Below, in pieces: positions 19,032 to 32,690 of a stretch of 64,000 nt of DNA. Under the pieces are notes generated by a model. The model was not told where the DNA came from. It was given only the letters and a program-made list of their open reading frames with translations, and made no database searches. The translations under genes and the position numbers were made by a program. Origin of the DNA: Pseudomonas turukhanskensis (GTDB lineage: Bacteria; Pseudomonadota; Gammaproteobacteria; Pseudomonadales; Pseudomonadaceae); contig NZ_BSFN01000005.1 of the NCBI RefSeq assembly GCF_027922365.1, forward strand, positions 62,001-126,000. The letters run 5' to 3'. Each line of letters opens with the position of its first letter. Position 1 is the first letter of the stretch.

Positions 19032-22000
19032 TCAATTCACCCAGACGCGGGCATTGCGGAACATGCGCATCCAGCCGCCGTCTTCGTTCCACTCTTCCGG
19101 CTTCCAGGAGTTCTGCACCGCGCGGAATACGCGCTCCGGGTGCGGCATCATGATGGTCACACGGCCGTCGCGGCTGGTAAGGCCGGTGATACCACGCGGG
19201 GAACCGTTGGGGTTGGCCGGGTAGCTTTCGGTGACCTTGCCGTGGTTGTCGATAAAGCGCATCGACACGCAGCCGGACAGATCCGCTTCCAGCAGCGCTT
19301 CCTCACTTTCGAACTCGGCATGACCTTCACCGTGGGCGATGGCGATTGGCATACGCGAACCGGCCATATCGCGCAGGAAGATCGAGGCCGACTCCTGCAC
19401 TTGCACCATGGCCACGCGGCCTTCGAACTGCTCGGAACGGTTGCGCACAAAGTGCGGCCAGAACTCGCTGCCCGGCACCAGCTCACGCAGGTTGGACATC
19501 ATCTGGCAGCCGTTGCACACGCCGAGGGTGAAGCTGTCTTTACGCTCGAAGAACGCGCTGAAGGCATCGCGGGCGCGGCTATTGAACAGCACCGACTTGG
19601 CCCAGCCTTCACCAGCACCCAGCACGTCGCCGTAGGAGAAGCCGCCGCAGGCCACCAGGCCTTTGAACTCCTCCAGGCTGACGCGACCGGCGAGGATATC
19701 GCTCATGTGCACGTCGATGGCGTTGAAGCCGGCGCGGTCGAACGCCGCTGCCATTTCCACTTGGCCGTTGACGCCCTGCTCACGCAGCACGGCCACTTGC
19801 GGGCGCACGTTCTTCTTGATGTAAGGCGCGGCGATGTCCTGGTTGACGTCAAAACCCAGCTTGACGCTAAGGCCCGGGTTGGCTTCGTCCAGCAGCACGT
19901 CGTATTCCTGCTCGGCGCACTCGACGTTGTCACGCAGACGCTGCACCTGGTAGCTGGTGGCCGCCCACTCGCGCTGCAACAGACGACGCTCGCCAGTGAA
20001 CACCGGCTGGTCGTTGAAGCTGATGTTGATTTCGGCGTTGTTCAGCGGCTGACCGATCACGGCCACGCAGTCGCCCAGGCCGGCGGCGCTGAATTGCGCC
20101 AGCACTTCCGGGGTAGCGTCCTGACGAACCTGAATCACCGCACCCAACTCTTCGTTGAACAGCACGGCGGCCAGTTCTTCGCGGTTATGGGCCACGGTGT
20201 CGAGCACGATGTTCAGGCCACAGTGACCGGCGAAGGCCATTTCCAGCACGCTCACCAGCAGACCACCGTCGGAACGGTCGTGGTAGGCAAGCAGGCTACC
20301 GTCGGCGTTCAGGCCCTGGATCACGGCGAAGAAGGCTTTGAGGTCTTCGGCGTCGTCAACGTCCGGCGCGGTGCGCGCCAATTGGCCGTAAACCTGCGCC
20401 AGGATGGAGGCGCCCATGCGGTTCTGGCCGCGGCCGAGGTCGATCAGAATGAGGTCGGTCTCGCCCTTGTCCATGCGCAGTTGCGGGGTCAGGGTTTGGC
20501 GAATATCGAGCACCGGAGCGAAGCCGGTCACGATCAGCGACAGCGGCGAGGTTACCGACTTGTCGGTGCCCTCTTCGCTCCAGCGGGTTTTCATCGACAT
20601 CGAGTCTTTGCCGACCGGAATGGTGATACCCAACTCCGGGCACAGTTCCATGCCGACCGCTTTCACGGTGTCGTACAAGCGAGCGTCTTCACCGGGGTGG
20701 CCGGCTGCCGACATCCAGTTGGCCGACAGCTTGATATCGGAAATCTTGCCGATGCGCGAGGCGGCGATGTTGGTCAGCGTTTCACCAATGGCCATACGGC
20801 CAGAGGCTGGAGCGTTCAACAGGGCCAGCGGCGTGCGCTCACCCATGGCCATGGCTTCACCGGTGTACACGTCGAAGCTGGTGGCGGTGACGGCGCAGTC
20901 GGCCACCGGCACTTGCCATGGGCCCACCATCTGGTCGCGGGCAACCAGACCAGTAATGGTGCGGTCGCCGATGGTAATCAGGAAGCTTTTGCTCGCCACG
21001 GCCGGGTGGTGCAATACGCGCTCCACGGCTTCTTTGAGGTCGAGGCTGGCGGCGTCGAAATCGTCGCCCAGCTCTTGCTCGCGAACGGCCGAGCGGTGCA
21101 TGCGTGGGGCTTTGCCCAGCAGCACTTCCAGCGGCATATCGACGGCGTTGTTGCCGAAGTGACTGTCGGCGACGGTCAGTTGCGGCTCGGCCAGGGCTTC
21201 ACCGACAACGGCAAACGGGCAGCGCTCGCGCTCGCAGATGGCTTTGAAGGTTTCAAAGTCGGCGGCGTCGACGGCCAGTACATAACGTTCCTGGCTTTCG
21301 TTGCACCAGATCTCGTGCGGGGCCATGCCCGGTTCGTCGTTCGGTACGGCGCGCAGTTCGAAGCGGCCACCGCGGCCACCGTCGTTGACCAGTTCCGGGA
21401 ACGCGTTGGACAGACCACCCGCGCCCACATCGTGGATAAAGCTGATGGGGTTCTTGTCGCCCAGCTGCCAGCAGCGGTCGATCACTTCCTGGCAACGGCG
21501 CTCCATTTCCGGGTTTTCCCGTTGCACGGAGGCAAAATCCAGATCAGCCGAGCTTGCACCGGTGGCCATCGACGACGCAGCGCCGCCGCCCAGGCCGATC
21601 AGCATGGCCGGGCCGCCGAGCACGATAAGCTTGGAGCCCACGGTGATTTCGGCTTTCTGAACGTGGTCCGCGCGGATGTTACCCATACCGCCGGCGAGCA
21701 TGATCGGCTTGTGGTAGCCGCGTACTTCCTCGCCATGGGGCGTGTTGATTTTTTGCTCGAAGGTACGGAAGTAGCCGGTAAGTGCCGGACGACCGAATTC
21801 GTTGTTGAACGCAGCGCCGCCCAGCGGGCCTTCGATCATGATGTCCAGCGCGGTAACGATGCGCTCAGGCTTGCCGTACGGGGTTTCCCACGGTTGTTCA
21901 AAGCCTGGAATCTGCAGGTTGGATACGGTGAAACCGGTAAGGCCAGCTTTGGGCTTGGCGCCGCGACCGGTAGCACCTTCGTCGCGAATCTCGCCGCCGG

Positions 22001-22928
22001 AACCGGTAGAGGCACCGGGGAAGGGTGCGATGGCGGTCGGATGGTTGTGGGTTTCCACCTTCATCAGAATATGCACCGGCTCCTGCACCGCGCCGTACTG
22101 GCGGGTTTCGGCGTTCGGGAAGAAACGCCCGGCAACCGAACCTTCGATAACAGCGGCGTTGTCTTTATAAGCCGACAACACACCATCGCTGTGCATCTGG
22201 AAGGTGTTCTTGATCATGCCGAACAGGCTTTTTTCCTGATTCTCGCCGTCGATATCCCAGCTGGCGTTGAAAATCTTGTGGCGGCAATGCTCGGAGTTGG
22301 CCTGGGCAAACATCATCAGTTCGATGTCGTGCGGGTTGCGCCCCAGTTTTACAAACGCGGCGACTAGATAGTCGATTTCGTCGTCGGCCAGGGCCAGGCC
22401 CAACTCACTGTTGGCTTGCTCCAGCGCGGCGCGGCCGCCGTTGAGCACGTCCACCGCAGTCAGCGGTTTTGGTTCGGCGTGGCTGAACAGACCTGCGGCC
22501 TGTTCCAGGTCGCCCAGCACCAGTTGGGTCATGCGGTCGTGCAGCGCGCTTGCGACCAGCTCGGCGTCGGCCTCACTCAGCTCACCGGCTACGTAGTAGG
22601 CAATGCCGCGCTCCAGGCGCTGGATCTTGGCCAGGCCGCAGTTGCGGGCAATGTCGCTGGCCTTGCTGGACCACGGAGAGATGGTGCCGAAACGCGGCAG
22701 CACCAGGAACAGACGGCCGCTTGGCTCTTGTACCGGCACGCTCGGGCCGTACTTGAGCAAGCGGGCGAGCACTTTCTCTTCGTCGCCGGTCAGAATACCG
22801 GTCACCTCGGCAAAGTGGGCAAACTCGGCGTACACCGCAGTAACAGCGGGGACTTTGGCAGTCAGTTGCTCGAGTAACTTGCCGTGGCGGAAGGCAGAAA
22901 GGGCTGGAGCGCCGCGCAGGATCAACAT
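19032..22928 (-). CDS. purL: Phosphoribosylformylglycinamidine synthase (large single-chain form)
   Basis: 1298 residues. It converts FGAR, glutamine and ATP to FGAM in purine synthesis. The N-terminal PurS-like domain is followed by two AIRS-like synthetase halves ([20 protein letters not shown] near residues 280-310) and a C-terminal class I glutaminase, with nucleophile Cys in [10 protein letters not shown] and His/Glu in AHGEGHAEF. The single-chain form is typical of gammaproteobacteria. It is divergent from mltF. A minus-strand TAGAAT about 45 bases upstream may be its -10 box. Confidence 0.98.
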   Translation of the reverse strand: MLILRGAPALSAFRHGKLLEQLTAKVPAVTAVYAEFAHFAEVTGILTGDEEKVLARLLKYGPSVPVQEPSGRLFLVLPRFGTISPWSSKASDIARNCGLAKIQRLERGIAYYVAGELSEADAELVASALHDRMTQLVLGDLEQAAGLFSHAEPKPLTAVDVLNGGRAALEQANSELGLALADDEIDYLVAAFVKLGRNPHDIELMMFAQANSEHCRHKIFNASWDIDGENQEKSLFGMIKNTFQMHSDGVLSAYKDNAAVIEGSVAGRFFPNAETRQYGAVQEPVHILMKVETHNHPTAIAPFPGASTGSGGEIRDEGATGRGAKPKAGLTGFTVSNLQIPGFEQPWETPYGKPERIVTALDIMIEGPLGGAAFNNEFGRPALTGYFRTFEQKINTPHGEEVRGYHKPIMLAGGMGNIRADHVQKAEITVGSKLIVLGGPAMLIGLGGGAASSMATGASSADLDFASVQRENPEMERRCQEVIDRCWQLGDKNPISFIHDVGAGGLSNAFPELVNDGGRGGRFELRAVPNDEPGMAPHEIWCNESQERYVLAVDAADFETFKAICERERCPFAVVGEALAEPQLTVADSHFGNNAVDMPLEVLLGKAPRMHRSAVREQELGDDFDAASLDLKEAVERVLHHPAVASKSFLITIGDRTITGLVARDQMVGPWQVPVADCAVTATSFDVYTGEAMAMGERTPLALLNAPASGRMAIGETLTNIAASRIGKISDIKLSANWMSAAGHPGEDARLYDTVKAVGMELCPELGITIPVGKDSMSMKTRWSEEGTDKSVTSPLSLIVTGFAPVLDIRQTLTPQLRMDKGETDLILIDLGRGQNRMGASILAQVYGQLARTAPDVDDAEDLKAFFAVIQGLNADGSLLAYHDRSDGGLLVSVLEMAFAGHCGLNIVLDTVAHNREELAAVLFNEELGAVIQVRQDATPEVLAQFSAAGLGDCVAVIGQPLNNAEINISFNDQPVFTGERRLLQREWAATSYQVQRLRDNVECAEQEYDVLLDEANPGLSVKLGFDVNQDIAAPYIKKNVRPQVAVLREQGVNGQVEMAAAFDRAGFNAIDVHMSDILAGRVSLEEFKGLVACGGFSYGDVLGAGEGWAKSVLFNSRARDAFSAFFERKDSFTLGVCNGCQMMSNLRELVPGSEFWPHFVRNRSEQFEGRVAMVQVQESASIFLRDMAGSRMPIAIAHGEGHAEFESEEALLEADLSGCVSMRFIDNHGKVTESYPANPNGSPRGITGLTSRDGRVTIMMPHPERVFRAVQNSWKPEEWNEDGGWMRMFRNARVWVN

Positions 22929-23034
22929 CTCGGGGAAAGCCTCGGGAAGGGGGATGCTTTGAGGCCGTGCATTCTAACCCAAACCTTGCGCCTAGGCACT
23001 CGTGACGGGGACCCAGTCGACAGTTTTGCGCTAG

Positions 23035-24561
<1,527 letters not shown>

Positions 24562-24585
24562 CTCCGAGCGACGCTCAAATCCCCA

Positions 24586-24664
24586 CCGTCATCCCCGCGA
24601 AGGCGCGGATCCAGAATGTATGTTGTGACGAAGAGTCTGGGTTCCCGCCTGCGCGGGAATGGCG
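24586..24664. repeat. REP/BIME-like palindromic element, copy 2
   Basis: CCGTCATCCCCGCGAAGGCG at one end and the inverted GGGTTCCCGCCTGCGCGGGA at the other, with a short middle. It lies between the convergent mltF and tadA genes and ends only six bases before the tadA stop. It is related to 18047-18120. Confidence 0.75.
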
Positions 24665-24670
24665 GCGCAC

Positions 24671-25153
24671 CTACGTTTTGGCCCGGCGCTGCTTGAAAAA
24701 CTCGCTCAGCACCGCGCTACATTCCTCCGCCAATACCCCGCCCTCCACCAGCACCCGGTGGTTAAGAAAGATCTGATCGAAGAACTTGCCGCGACTCTGC
24801 ACGATGCCGGCCTTGGGTTCGGTGGCGCCGAACACCACGCGGTTCACCCGCGCATGCACCAGCAAACCGGCGCACATGCTGCACGGTTCAAGTGTCACGT
24901 AGAGCGTGCTACCGGGTAACCGGTAATTTTCCACCGCAGCGGCGGCGGCGCGGATGGCGACCATCTCGGCATGGGCGCTGGGGTCAAAGGTGGTGATCGG
25001 GCAGTTGAAACCGCGCCCGATCACTTCGCCGTTCTGCACCAGCACCGCACCCACCGGCACCTCACCCAGGCTCGCGCCGTGTGAGGCAAGTGCCAGGGCT
25101 TCGCGCATAAAGTGCGCGTCCTGGCTGCGGTCGATGATCTGCGGTTTTCTCAT
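24671..25153 (-). CDS. tadA: tRNA-specific adenosine deaminase TadA
   Basis: 160 residues. It converts A34 of tRNA-Arg(ACG) to inosine and is essential in most bacteria. The zinc deaminase motif is clear: HAEMVAIRAAA (His ligand and catalytic Glu) and TLEPCSMCAGLLVHARV (two Cys ligands). The N-terminus DAHFMREALALASHGAS is typical. It lies 18 bases after the CumA-like gene on the same strand. Confidence 0.96.
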   Translation of the reverse strand: MRKPQIIDRSQDAHFMREALALASHGASLGEVPVGAVLVQNGEVIGRGFNCPITTFDPSAHAEMVAIRAAAAAVENYRLPGSTLYVTLEPCSMCAGLLVHARVNRVVFGATEPKAGIVQSRGKFFDQIFLNHRVLVEGGVLAEECSAVLSEFFKQRRAKT

Positions 25154-25171
25154 TTCTTACTCAGCCACTTT

Positions 25172-26542
25172 CTATTCGACCAGGATGGATGCCATCAAGC
25201 CGGTTTCCATATGGTCGATCACGTGGCAGTGAAACATCCACACACCCGGGTTATCGGCCACCAATGCCACCCGCGCATTCTCGTTCTTGCCCAGCAGGTA
25301 GGTGTCGGTGAAGTACGGGATGATTTTCTTGCGGTCCGAACTAAGCACCTTGAAGCTCATGCCGTGCAAGTGAATCGGGTGCTGGTACTGAGCCATGTTG
25401 CGAAATTCGAGGATATAACTCTGCCCCAGTTTCATTTTGGCGATGGGCCGGTCGGCGCAGGTTTTGTCGTTGATGTCCCAGGCCTTGCCGTTGATTTGCC
25501 AGAAGGCCGGCGCGCGGCCATTGGTGGTCACCGAAACAGCACCCACCCACTCGAATTTGAAGTCCAAAACCTCGGCGTTCTGCAGGTCTGGTTCGGGGAT
25601 CGGGTTGGCCGGAATCTGCGGCGGCCACGCTTCGTCCACTGCTGCTTCGCTGGGCACCGAACGGAAGGTTGCCAGCCGCACCGGCCCATTGCGCAGCGGC
25701 AACTCCACGCCCGCCTCCGGCACCTTGATCGCCAGGCACAAACGCATGCCCGGCCCAATCCAGTATTCCTTGCCGAACGGTCGTGGCTCGATCGGATTGC
25801 CGTCCAACGCATATAAACGCGCATCGGCGCCCGGCAGGTTGAGGCGGTAGGTCACGGTGTTGTCGAGGTTGAAAATGCGCAGCCGCACGATCTGCCCGGC
25901 CGGCAAGTCGATGGTCGGCAAGTGCTCGGCATTGATCGTTGAGTAGCTGCCGGCAGTGCCGCCACGCGCCGCTTCACGGGGAATGCTGAACGGGGTAAAT
26001 GCGCCCTCGGCATCGATATGCCAGGTTTTCAGACTGAGCGAGCGCTCGTGCTTGAAGCCAGTCGGCTCGCGCTCTTCCACCACCAGCGGGCCGACGAGGC
26101 CGTGGCCCAATTGCTGGCTGCTCAATACGTGCGGGTGGTACCAGTAGTTGCCGGCGTCCGGCGTCTTGAACTGATAGTCGAAATACTCGCCAGGCAGCAC
26201 CGGCAATTGCGACACATAGGGCACGCCGTCCATTTCCAGCGGCAAGCGGATGCCGTGCCAGTGAATGGTGGTGGGCTCGCTGAGTTTGTTGATAAAGCGC
26301 ACCCGCAGCCACTCGCCTTGGCGGCTGCGCAGTTCCACACCGGGCGCCGAACCGTTGTAGGCCCAGGCCGGGGTTTTGTGCCCGGCCACCAGCTCCAGGT
26401 CCATGGGTGCGGCAATCAACTCGTAATCATGGGTTGTGCTGCCCAATGGCCGTCCAAGCCAATAACGAACTCCTCCGGCACCAAAGCCCGCTGCGGTCAA
26501 ACCGAGCAAGCCACCGAGAATTTGTCGACGTGTAAATGACAT
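25172..26542 (-). CDS. cumA: CumA-like multicopper oxidase, Tat-exported
   Basis: 456 residues from ATG 26542. The N-terminus SFTRRQILGGLLGLTAAG is a twin-arginine signal. All copper motifs are present: HWHGIRLP, YWYHPHVLSSQQLGHG, HPIHLHGMSF and the C-terminal HCHVIDHMETGLM. The His-Cys-His pair marks type 1/type 3 sites and the Met is the axial ligand. CumA of Pseudomonas putida was linked to Mn(II) oxidation, though that role is debated. It is in the usual place next to tadA. An upstream in-frame start (26584) would block the Tat signal and is rejected. Confidence 0.9.
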   Translation of the reverse strand: MSFTRRQILGGLLGLTAAGFGAGGVRYWLGRPLGSTTHDYELIAAPMDLELVAGHKTPAWAYNGSAPGVELRSRQGEWLRVRFINKLSEPTTIHWHGIRLPLEMDGVPYVSQLPVLPGEYFDYQFKTPDAGNYWYHPHVLSSQQLGHGLVGPLVVEEREPTGFKHERSLSLKTWHIDAEGAFTPFSIPREAARGGTAGSYSTINAEHLPTIDLPAGQIVRLRIFNLDNTVTYRLNLPGADARLYALDGNPIEPRPFGKEYWIGPGMRLCLAIKVPEAGVELPLRNGPVRLATFRSVPSEAAVDEAWPPQIPANPIPEPDLQNAEVLDFKFEWVGAVSVTTNGRAPAFWQINGKAWDINDKTCADRPIAKMKLGQSYILEFRNMAQYQHPIHLHGMSFKVLSSDRKKIIPYFTDTYLLGKNENARVALVADNPGVWMFHCHVIDHMETGLMASILVE

Positions 26543-26708
26543 GGGTACAGACACCTTTATAAATAAGGGACTTCGCTGGCCCATCAGGAATCAGGTAGTG
26601 GCCGGTCTCTGGCGGACTGGCTCTGCGGTAAACGGTCGGCGCGCATTATGACCGAAGGCCGGCGCGGCTTGCATGCCTCTGATCAAATTCGGCCTGCCGT
26701 GAATGCGC

Positions 26709-26737
26709 AAAAGCCCGCCTGGAGCAGGCGGGCTTTT
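26709..26737 (-). terminator. Terminator of the TonB receptor gene
   Basis: AAAAGCCCGCCT / AGGCGGGCTTTT, perfect 12-base arms, lies 37 bases after the receptor stop codon. The runs on both sides allow bidirectional use. Confidence 0.85.
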
Positions 26738-26773
26738 GTCAGTAGGCGATGGCCAGAATGGCCAGGCGCCGGC

Positions 26774-28921
26774 TTACCAGTTGTAGCTCACCTTGGCGGT
26801 GATTTCGCGGCCTGGGTTGTAGTAGTCCGAAGTACCGGAACCGACGACGTGCTGCTCATCGAACAGGTTACTGACGTTCAGCGCCAGGTCGGTGCCTTTG
26901 TACAGTTTGTAGTTGAGCGCGGCATCGTAAAGCGTGGCGTCGTCGCTCTCCCCGTCGTTTTTGGTCGAGTAGTAGTACGAACCGATGTAACGGGCGCCGA
27001 GGCCAACGCTCACATCTGTGCCGGGCACGTTGTAGTAGGTCCACAGCGACGCGGAATGCTTCGGCGCAGTAGCCAGGCGATTGCCCTTGATCGAGTACGT
27101 GGTAACGCCGTCGTCGCTCAATGAACCGCGCGTCACTTCCGAGTCCAGATAGGAATAGCCGCCGACCACACTCACGTTTTCGGTCACTTCGGCCTTGGCT
27201 TCGAGGTCGAGACCGCGTGCACGCGACTCACCCACGGTTTGCTGCTCAATAATGCCGCTGTCCTGCACAACTGCGGTGGAGACGTTGTCCTGGTTCAGCT
27301 CATACACGGCTGCCGAGAACAGTGCCTTCATGCCCATGGGCGAGTACTTCACACCCAGTTCGTACTGTTTGCCTGTCTCCGGATCAACGCCCACTTCAGG
27401 CGGCGACACCGACTCCACCATACTGACGTAGGTCGATACTTCGTCGGAAACGATATAGGTCAACGCAGCGCGGTACGAAGTCTTGGAAATGTCGTCGTCT
27501 TCATCAAAGGCGCCGGTGTAAAGGTTGACACCCTTGGTGGACAGATCCATGAAGTCGCGACGCACGCCGCCGGTCAGGATAAAACGCTCGTAGAACGACA
27601 GGTTCTGCTGGAGGAACAGCGATTTAGTTGTCGCGTCGTCTTTTTGCGTCAGATAAGGCACGAGGCTTTTGGCAACACCGGTATGCACCGGGTTGGCAAT
27701 ATCGATGGAGCTGGCAAGGTCGTAAACGCTGACGGCGTCAGTCGACGAGTCCAGATACTCCGCGCCCACCAGGGTGCTGCTGTCGATGTTCTCGAAACGG
27801 TGATCGTACTGCAGCATCACGTTGCCGTTGGTCTGGTGGCCGTCAGTGTCGGTGCCAAACTTGTAGCGCGGTACCGAGGTGCCTACGCGCCCGGGGGTGT
27901 CGTAGAGGAATACGTAACCGAAGTCGTCAGTCAGTTCGCTGTAACGCAGGTTGCTGCGCACCACAAAACCGTTGTCGAAGTCGTGGGTGAAGTTGCCGCT
28001 GATGTTGGTGCGCTCTACATCATGGAAGTTGTAGCTCGGCTCACCGTAGAACTCGTCGCGGTCGTATTCCTTGTCCAGTGGGTAACCGCCGCTGTTGGGC
28101 GTACTTTCGGTTTTCAGGTAATCCAGAATCACGGTGGCCGAGGTCAGCTCGGTCGGTGCCCAAGTCAGGCCGCCCATCACGAACTGGTTGTCGTCCTGCG
28201 AGTGATCGTACTCGCGGTCGCTGTCCTGGCGCTTGGCGGTGAGCCGGCCAGCCACGGTCTTGCTGTCGTTGAGGGCATCGCCCACGTCGAGGCCGACTTC
28301 TTTGTGGTCGAAGGAACCATAGGTTGCATAGCCTTGGCCAAACTGCTCGAAACGCGGCTGCTTACTCACGAAGTTCACCGAGCCGCCCGCATCTGCCGGG
28401 CCAAACAGGGTGGAGTTGGCGCCGCGGATAACCTCGATGCGCTCATAGGCGAAGGGCTCCTCGCGCACGCCACGCATGGAACCCAGGGTCAGGCCGTCGC
28501 GGTAAGTGGTGGCTTGAAAGCCGCGGATCTGGAAGTAGTCGTTGCGGTCATCGGTACCGTAGTAGTCAGTGATCACGCCCGGGGTGTATTGCAGGGCTTC
28601 TTCCGTGGTGTTGACGCTGCGCTGTTCCAGTTCTTTCTGAGTAATGACGGAGACGGAAGCCGGGGTGTTCTGGATGCTGGTGGCAACCTTGCCGCCAACC
28701 CAGAGCTCTTCAGCCACGACGGAACTGGCGTCGCCGTTGGTGTCAGCGTTGGCATTGATGATGATAGGCGCCAGGCGATAAGCCTCTTCCTCGGTCTTGG
28801 CGGCCTCCTCTGCCTGCGCCAGCAGCGGCTGACCGGCCAAGGGCACACAGAGCATTACCGCAGCAGCGGCACGCTGCTTGGCTGAACGCGCATTGATAAA
28901 CCCGGTTTTATTTTTCTGCAT
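26774..28921 (-). CDS. TonB-dependent siderophore receptor
   Basis: 715 residues. A signal peptide ends near PLLAQAEE. A TonB-box-like stretch (APIIINA) and the plug (ASVSVITQKELEQR ... EALQYTPGV, RGFQATTYRDGL, ERIEVIRGANSTLFG) are followed by the barrel, which ends in aromatic SYNW. No N-terminal STN signalling domain is seen, so it is a plain transporter. It resembles ferric-siderophore (FhuE/FpvA-like) receptors; the ligand is unknown. It sits between cumA and guaA, which are neighbours in P. aeruginosa, so it is probably an insertion. A possible Fur site lies upstream (29035-29049). Confidence 0.9.
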   Translation of the reverse strand: MQKNKTGFINARSAKQRAAAAVMLCVPLAGQPLLAQAEEAAKTEEEAYRLAPIIINANADTNGDASSVVAEELWVGGKVATSIQNTPASVSVITQKELEQRSVNTTEEALQYTPGVITDYYGTDDRNDYFQIRGFQATTYRDGLTLGSMRGVREEPFAYERIEVIRGANSTLFGPADAGGSVNFVSKQPRFEQFGQGYATYGSFDHKEVGLDVGDALNDSKTVAGRLTAKRQDSDREYDHSQDDNQFVMGGLTWAPTELTSATVILDYLKTESTPNSGGYPLDKEYDRDEFYGEPSYNFHDVERTNISGNFTHDFDNGFVVRSNLRYSELTDDFGYVFLYDTPGRVGTSVPRYKFGTDTDGHQTNGNVMLQYDHRFENIDSSTLVGAEYLDSSTDAVSVYDLASSIDIANPVHTGVAKSLVPYLTQKDDATTKSLFLQQNLSFYERFILTGGVRRDFMDLSTKGVNLYTGAFDEDDDISKTSYRAALTYIVSDEVSTYVSMVESVSPPEVGVDPETGKQYELGVKYSPMGMKALFSAAVYELNQDNVSTAVVQDSGIIEQQTVGESRARGLDLEAKAEVTENVSVVGGYSYLDSEVTRGSLSDDGVTTYSIKGNRLATAPKHSASLWTYYNVPGTDVSVGLGARYIGSYYYSTKNDGESDDATLYDAALNYKLYKGTDLALNVSNLFDEQHVVGSGTSDYYNPGREITAKVSYNW

Positions 28922-29034
28922 GCTTGCGATCCTTGATCATTCAATAGCGTTCGCCGCTAGAGCCCCAGGACTCGCCAAGGAGACGAGACCACTCAAAATT
29001 TCGGCGTGAACTATATTCTAAAACGGAGCTAAAA

Positions 29035-29049
29035 CGATAAAGATTCGCA
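29035..29049. promoter_or_regulatory. Possible Fur box before the TonB receptor gene
   Basis: CGATAAAGATTCGCA matches about 10 of 14 positions of the 7-1-7 Fur consensus (TGATAAT-n-ATTATCA). It lies 114 bases before the receptor start, next to a minus-strand TAGAAT that could be a -10 box. The region is AT-rich. The match is imperfect and the assignment leans on the gene's role. Confidence 0.35.
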
Positions 29050-29112
29050 AACACAACATAAAATATTTTCGGTGGTGACGGAACTTGGCCTATTCACCAC
29101 AGTCACGCGCCC

Positions 29113-29144
29113 AAAAAAAAGCCCGCTGCTAGGCGGGCTTTTTT
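29113..29144. terminator. Rho-independent terminator-like hairpin
   Basis: A-run, GCCCGC-TGCTAG-GCGGGC, T-run. It lies between the TonB receptor promoter and the guaA 3' end, so it probably ends the guaA transcript downstream of the 109-bp repeat. Confidence 0.75.
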
Positions 29145-29179
29145 CGTCTTCACATGGAACGGGCAACTCAGGAAGAGAG

Positions 29180-29288
29180 TTTCTGGGCTAAGGCCAGGCA
29201 AGGCGCCCCGCAGCTTCTAAGCGCAGCGTACTTGAGTACGTGAGCATTAAAAGCGAGGACGCAACACAGCATGGCCGACGACCAGAAA
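29180..29288. repeat. 109-bp imperfect palindromic element (MITE-like)
   Basis: Ends TTTCTGG / CCAGAAA, centre GTACTTGAGTAC, with imperfect inverted symmetry along the whole length. It sits just after the guaA stop. I have seen the centre motif in widespread intergenic repeats of gammaproteobacteria, but cannot name the family. The rest of the 384-base gap (28922-29305) holds the possible Fur site and the terminator. Confidence 0.7.
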
Positions 29289-29305
29289 GCCGTCCTGCGA
29301 ACGAC

Positions 29306-30883
29306 TCACTCCCACTCAATGGTCGCTGGCGGCTTGCTGCTCACATCGTAAGTCACGCGCGAGATACCTTCGATCTCGTTGATGATCCGGCCGCTGACGG
29401 TTTCCAGCAGCTCATACGGCAGATGCGCCCAACGGGCAGTCATAAAGTCGATGGTTTCCACGGCACGCAGGGCCACAACCCAGGCGTAACGACGGCCATC
29501 ACCGACCACGCCTACCGATTTCACCGGCTGGAACACCACGAACGCCTGGCTGACTTTGTGGTACCAGTCGGCCTTGCGCAGCTCTTCAATAAAGATATGG
29601 TCGGCGCGACGCAGCAGGTCGGCGTATTCCTTTTTCACTTCACCGAGAATGCGCACGCCCAGGCCCGGGCCGGGGAATGGGTGGCGGTAAACCATGTCGT
29701 ACGGCAGGCCCAGCTCAAGGCCCAGGCGACGCACTTCATCCTTAAACAGTTCGCGCAGCGGCTCGACCAGTTTCAGGTTCATCTCTTCCGGCAGGCCGCC
29801 CACGTTGTGGTGCGACTTGATGACGTGGGCTTTGCCGCTCTTGGCGCCAGCCGACTCGATCACGTCCGGATAGATGGTGCCCTGTGCCAGGTACTTGATG
29901 TTGTCCAGCTTGCAAGACTCGGCATCGAACACGTCAATAAAGGTGCGGCCGATGATTTTGCGTTTTTTCTCCGGGTCGGCTTCGCCGGCCAGGTTATTGA
30001 GGAACTGCTCCTCGGCGTTGGCGCGAATCACTTTGACGCCCATGTTCTCGGCGAACATGGCCATCACTTGCTCGCCTTCGTGCAAGCGCAGCAGGCCGTT
30101 GTCGACGAAGACGCAGGTCAGCTGGTCGCCGATGGCTTTGTGCAGCAGCGCGGCAACTACGGACGAATCCACACCGCCGGACAGACCCAGCAGCACGTTG
30201 TCGGTACCGACTTGTGCACGAACCTGGGCAATGGCGTCTTCGGCGATTTTCGACGGGGTCCACAGTGCTTCGCAGCCGCAGATGTCGAGGATAAAGCGCG
30301 ACAGAATGCGACCGCCCTGCTTGGTGTGGGTCACCTCGGGGTGGAACTGCACGCCGTAGTAACGACGGTCGTCGTTGAACATGCCGGCAATCGGGCAGCT
30401 CGGGGTGCTGGCCAGAATGTGGAAGTCTTCAGGCATCTTGGTGACCTTGTCACCGTGGCTCATCCACACGTCGAGACCGAACAGGCCGTCAGCGTCGACG
30501 TGGTCTTCGATGCCATCGAGCAGGCGGCTTTTGCCGACCACATCCACACGGGCGTAACCGAATTCACGCAGCTCGGAGCCTTCTACCTTGCCGCCCAGTT
30601 GCTCGGCCATGGTTTGCATGCCGTAGCAGATACCGAAGACCGGCACGCCCAGATCAAACACCGCCTGCGGGCAACGCGGACTGTCGGCCACGTGAACCGA
30701 CTCGGGGCCGCCAGCGAGAATCACGCCCTTGGGCGCAAATTCGCGAATCGCTTCATCGTCCATGTCGAACGGATGCAGCTCGCAGTACACACCGATCTCG
30801 CGCACGCGGCGGGCGATCAGTTGGGTGTACTGGGAACCGAAGTCGAGGATCAGGATGCGGTGAGCGTGAATATCGAGGGCCAT
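29306..30883 (-). CDS. guaA: GMP synthase (glutamine-hydrolysing)
   Basis: 525 residues. It aminates XMP to GMP. An N-terminal class I glutaminase with Cys86 (FGICYGMQ) and His/Glu (QFHPEVTHT) is followed by an ATP pyrophosphatase domain with the PP-loop [15 protein letters not shown] and the C-terminal dimerisation domain ending in TIEWE. It follows guaB by 99 bases, a normal guaBA operon. Confidence 0.98.
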   Translation of the reverse strand: MALDIHAHRILILDFGSQYTQLIARRVREIGVYCELHPFDMDDEAIREFAPKGVILAGGPESVHVADSPRCPQAVFDLGVPVFGICYGMQTMAEQLGGKVEGSELREFGYARVDVVGKSRLLDGIEDHVDADGLFGLDVWMSHGDKVTKMPEDFHILASTPSCPIAGMFNDDRRYYGVQFHPEVTHTKQGGRILSRFILDICGCEALWTPSKIAEDAIAQVRAQVGTDNVLLGLSGGVDSSVVAALLHKAIGDQLTCVFVDNGLLRLHEGEQVMAMFAENMGVKVIRANAEEQFLNNLAGEADPEKKRKIIGRTFIDVFDAESCKLDNIKYLAQGTIYPDVIESAGAKSGKAHVIKSHHNVGGLPEEMNLKLVEPLRELFKDEVRRLGLELGLPYDMVYRHPFPGPGLGVRILGEVKKEYADLLRRADHIFIEELRKADWYHKVSQAFVVFQPVKSVGVVGDGRRYAWVVALRAVETIDFMTARWAHLPYELLETVSGRIINEIEGISRVTYDVSSKPPATIEWE

Positions 30884-30934
30884 GATTCAGTCTCGTCTAA
30901 GTCAATCAGTAACAGTCGTGATTCAGAAACAACT

Positions 30935-30957
30935 CGGGGCTGAATAAAACAGCCCCG
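30935..30957 (-). terminator. Hairpin between guaB and guaA
   Basis: CGGGGCTG / CAGCCCCG with a seven-base A/T-rich loop. It lies in the guaB-guaA gap on the same transcript. It has no U-tract after the stem, so it may adjust relative expression or protect the RNA rather than end it. Confidence 0.4.
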
Positions 30958-30982
30958 GTTGCTTAACGATTTGCTTGAAGGC

Positions 30983-32530
<1,548 letters not shown>

Positions 32531-32571
32531 TTAGATGAAGCAGGCGTTTCAAACCAAACTCATCGGCTCTT

Positions 32572-32677
32572 CCCCCCTCTCCCGCGGGCGGGAGAGGGGC
32601 CGGGGGTGAGGGCCGGGCGCCACGCCGATCAAAAGCCAAGAGCCCCTCACCCTAGCCCTCTCCCAGAGGGAGAGGGG
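32572..32677. repeat. CCCTCTCCC palindromic repeat pair
   Basis: Two inverted units, CCCTCTCCCGCGGGCGGGAG and CCCTCTCCCAGAGGGAGAGG, separated by GGGTGAGGG ... CCCTCACCC. This is a common intergenic repeat type in proteobacteria. It fills the 238-base gap between guaB and the next gene and ends 14 bases before that gene's stop. Confidence 0.75.
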
Positions 32678-32690
32678 ATTGACCGTGGAG

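Noticed and set aside
18960..22367. 1135-codon open frame on the + strand opposite purL
   Set aside because: It is the antisense shadow of purL, favoured by GC-rich codon use; no family character. Similar long shadows oppose thrC, hom, guaA, guaB, ffh and the TonB receptor gene.
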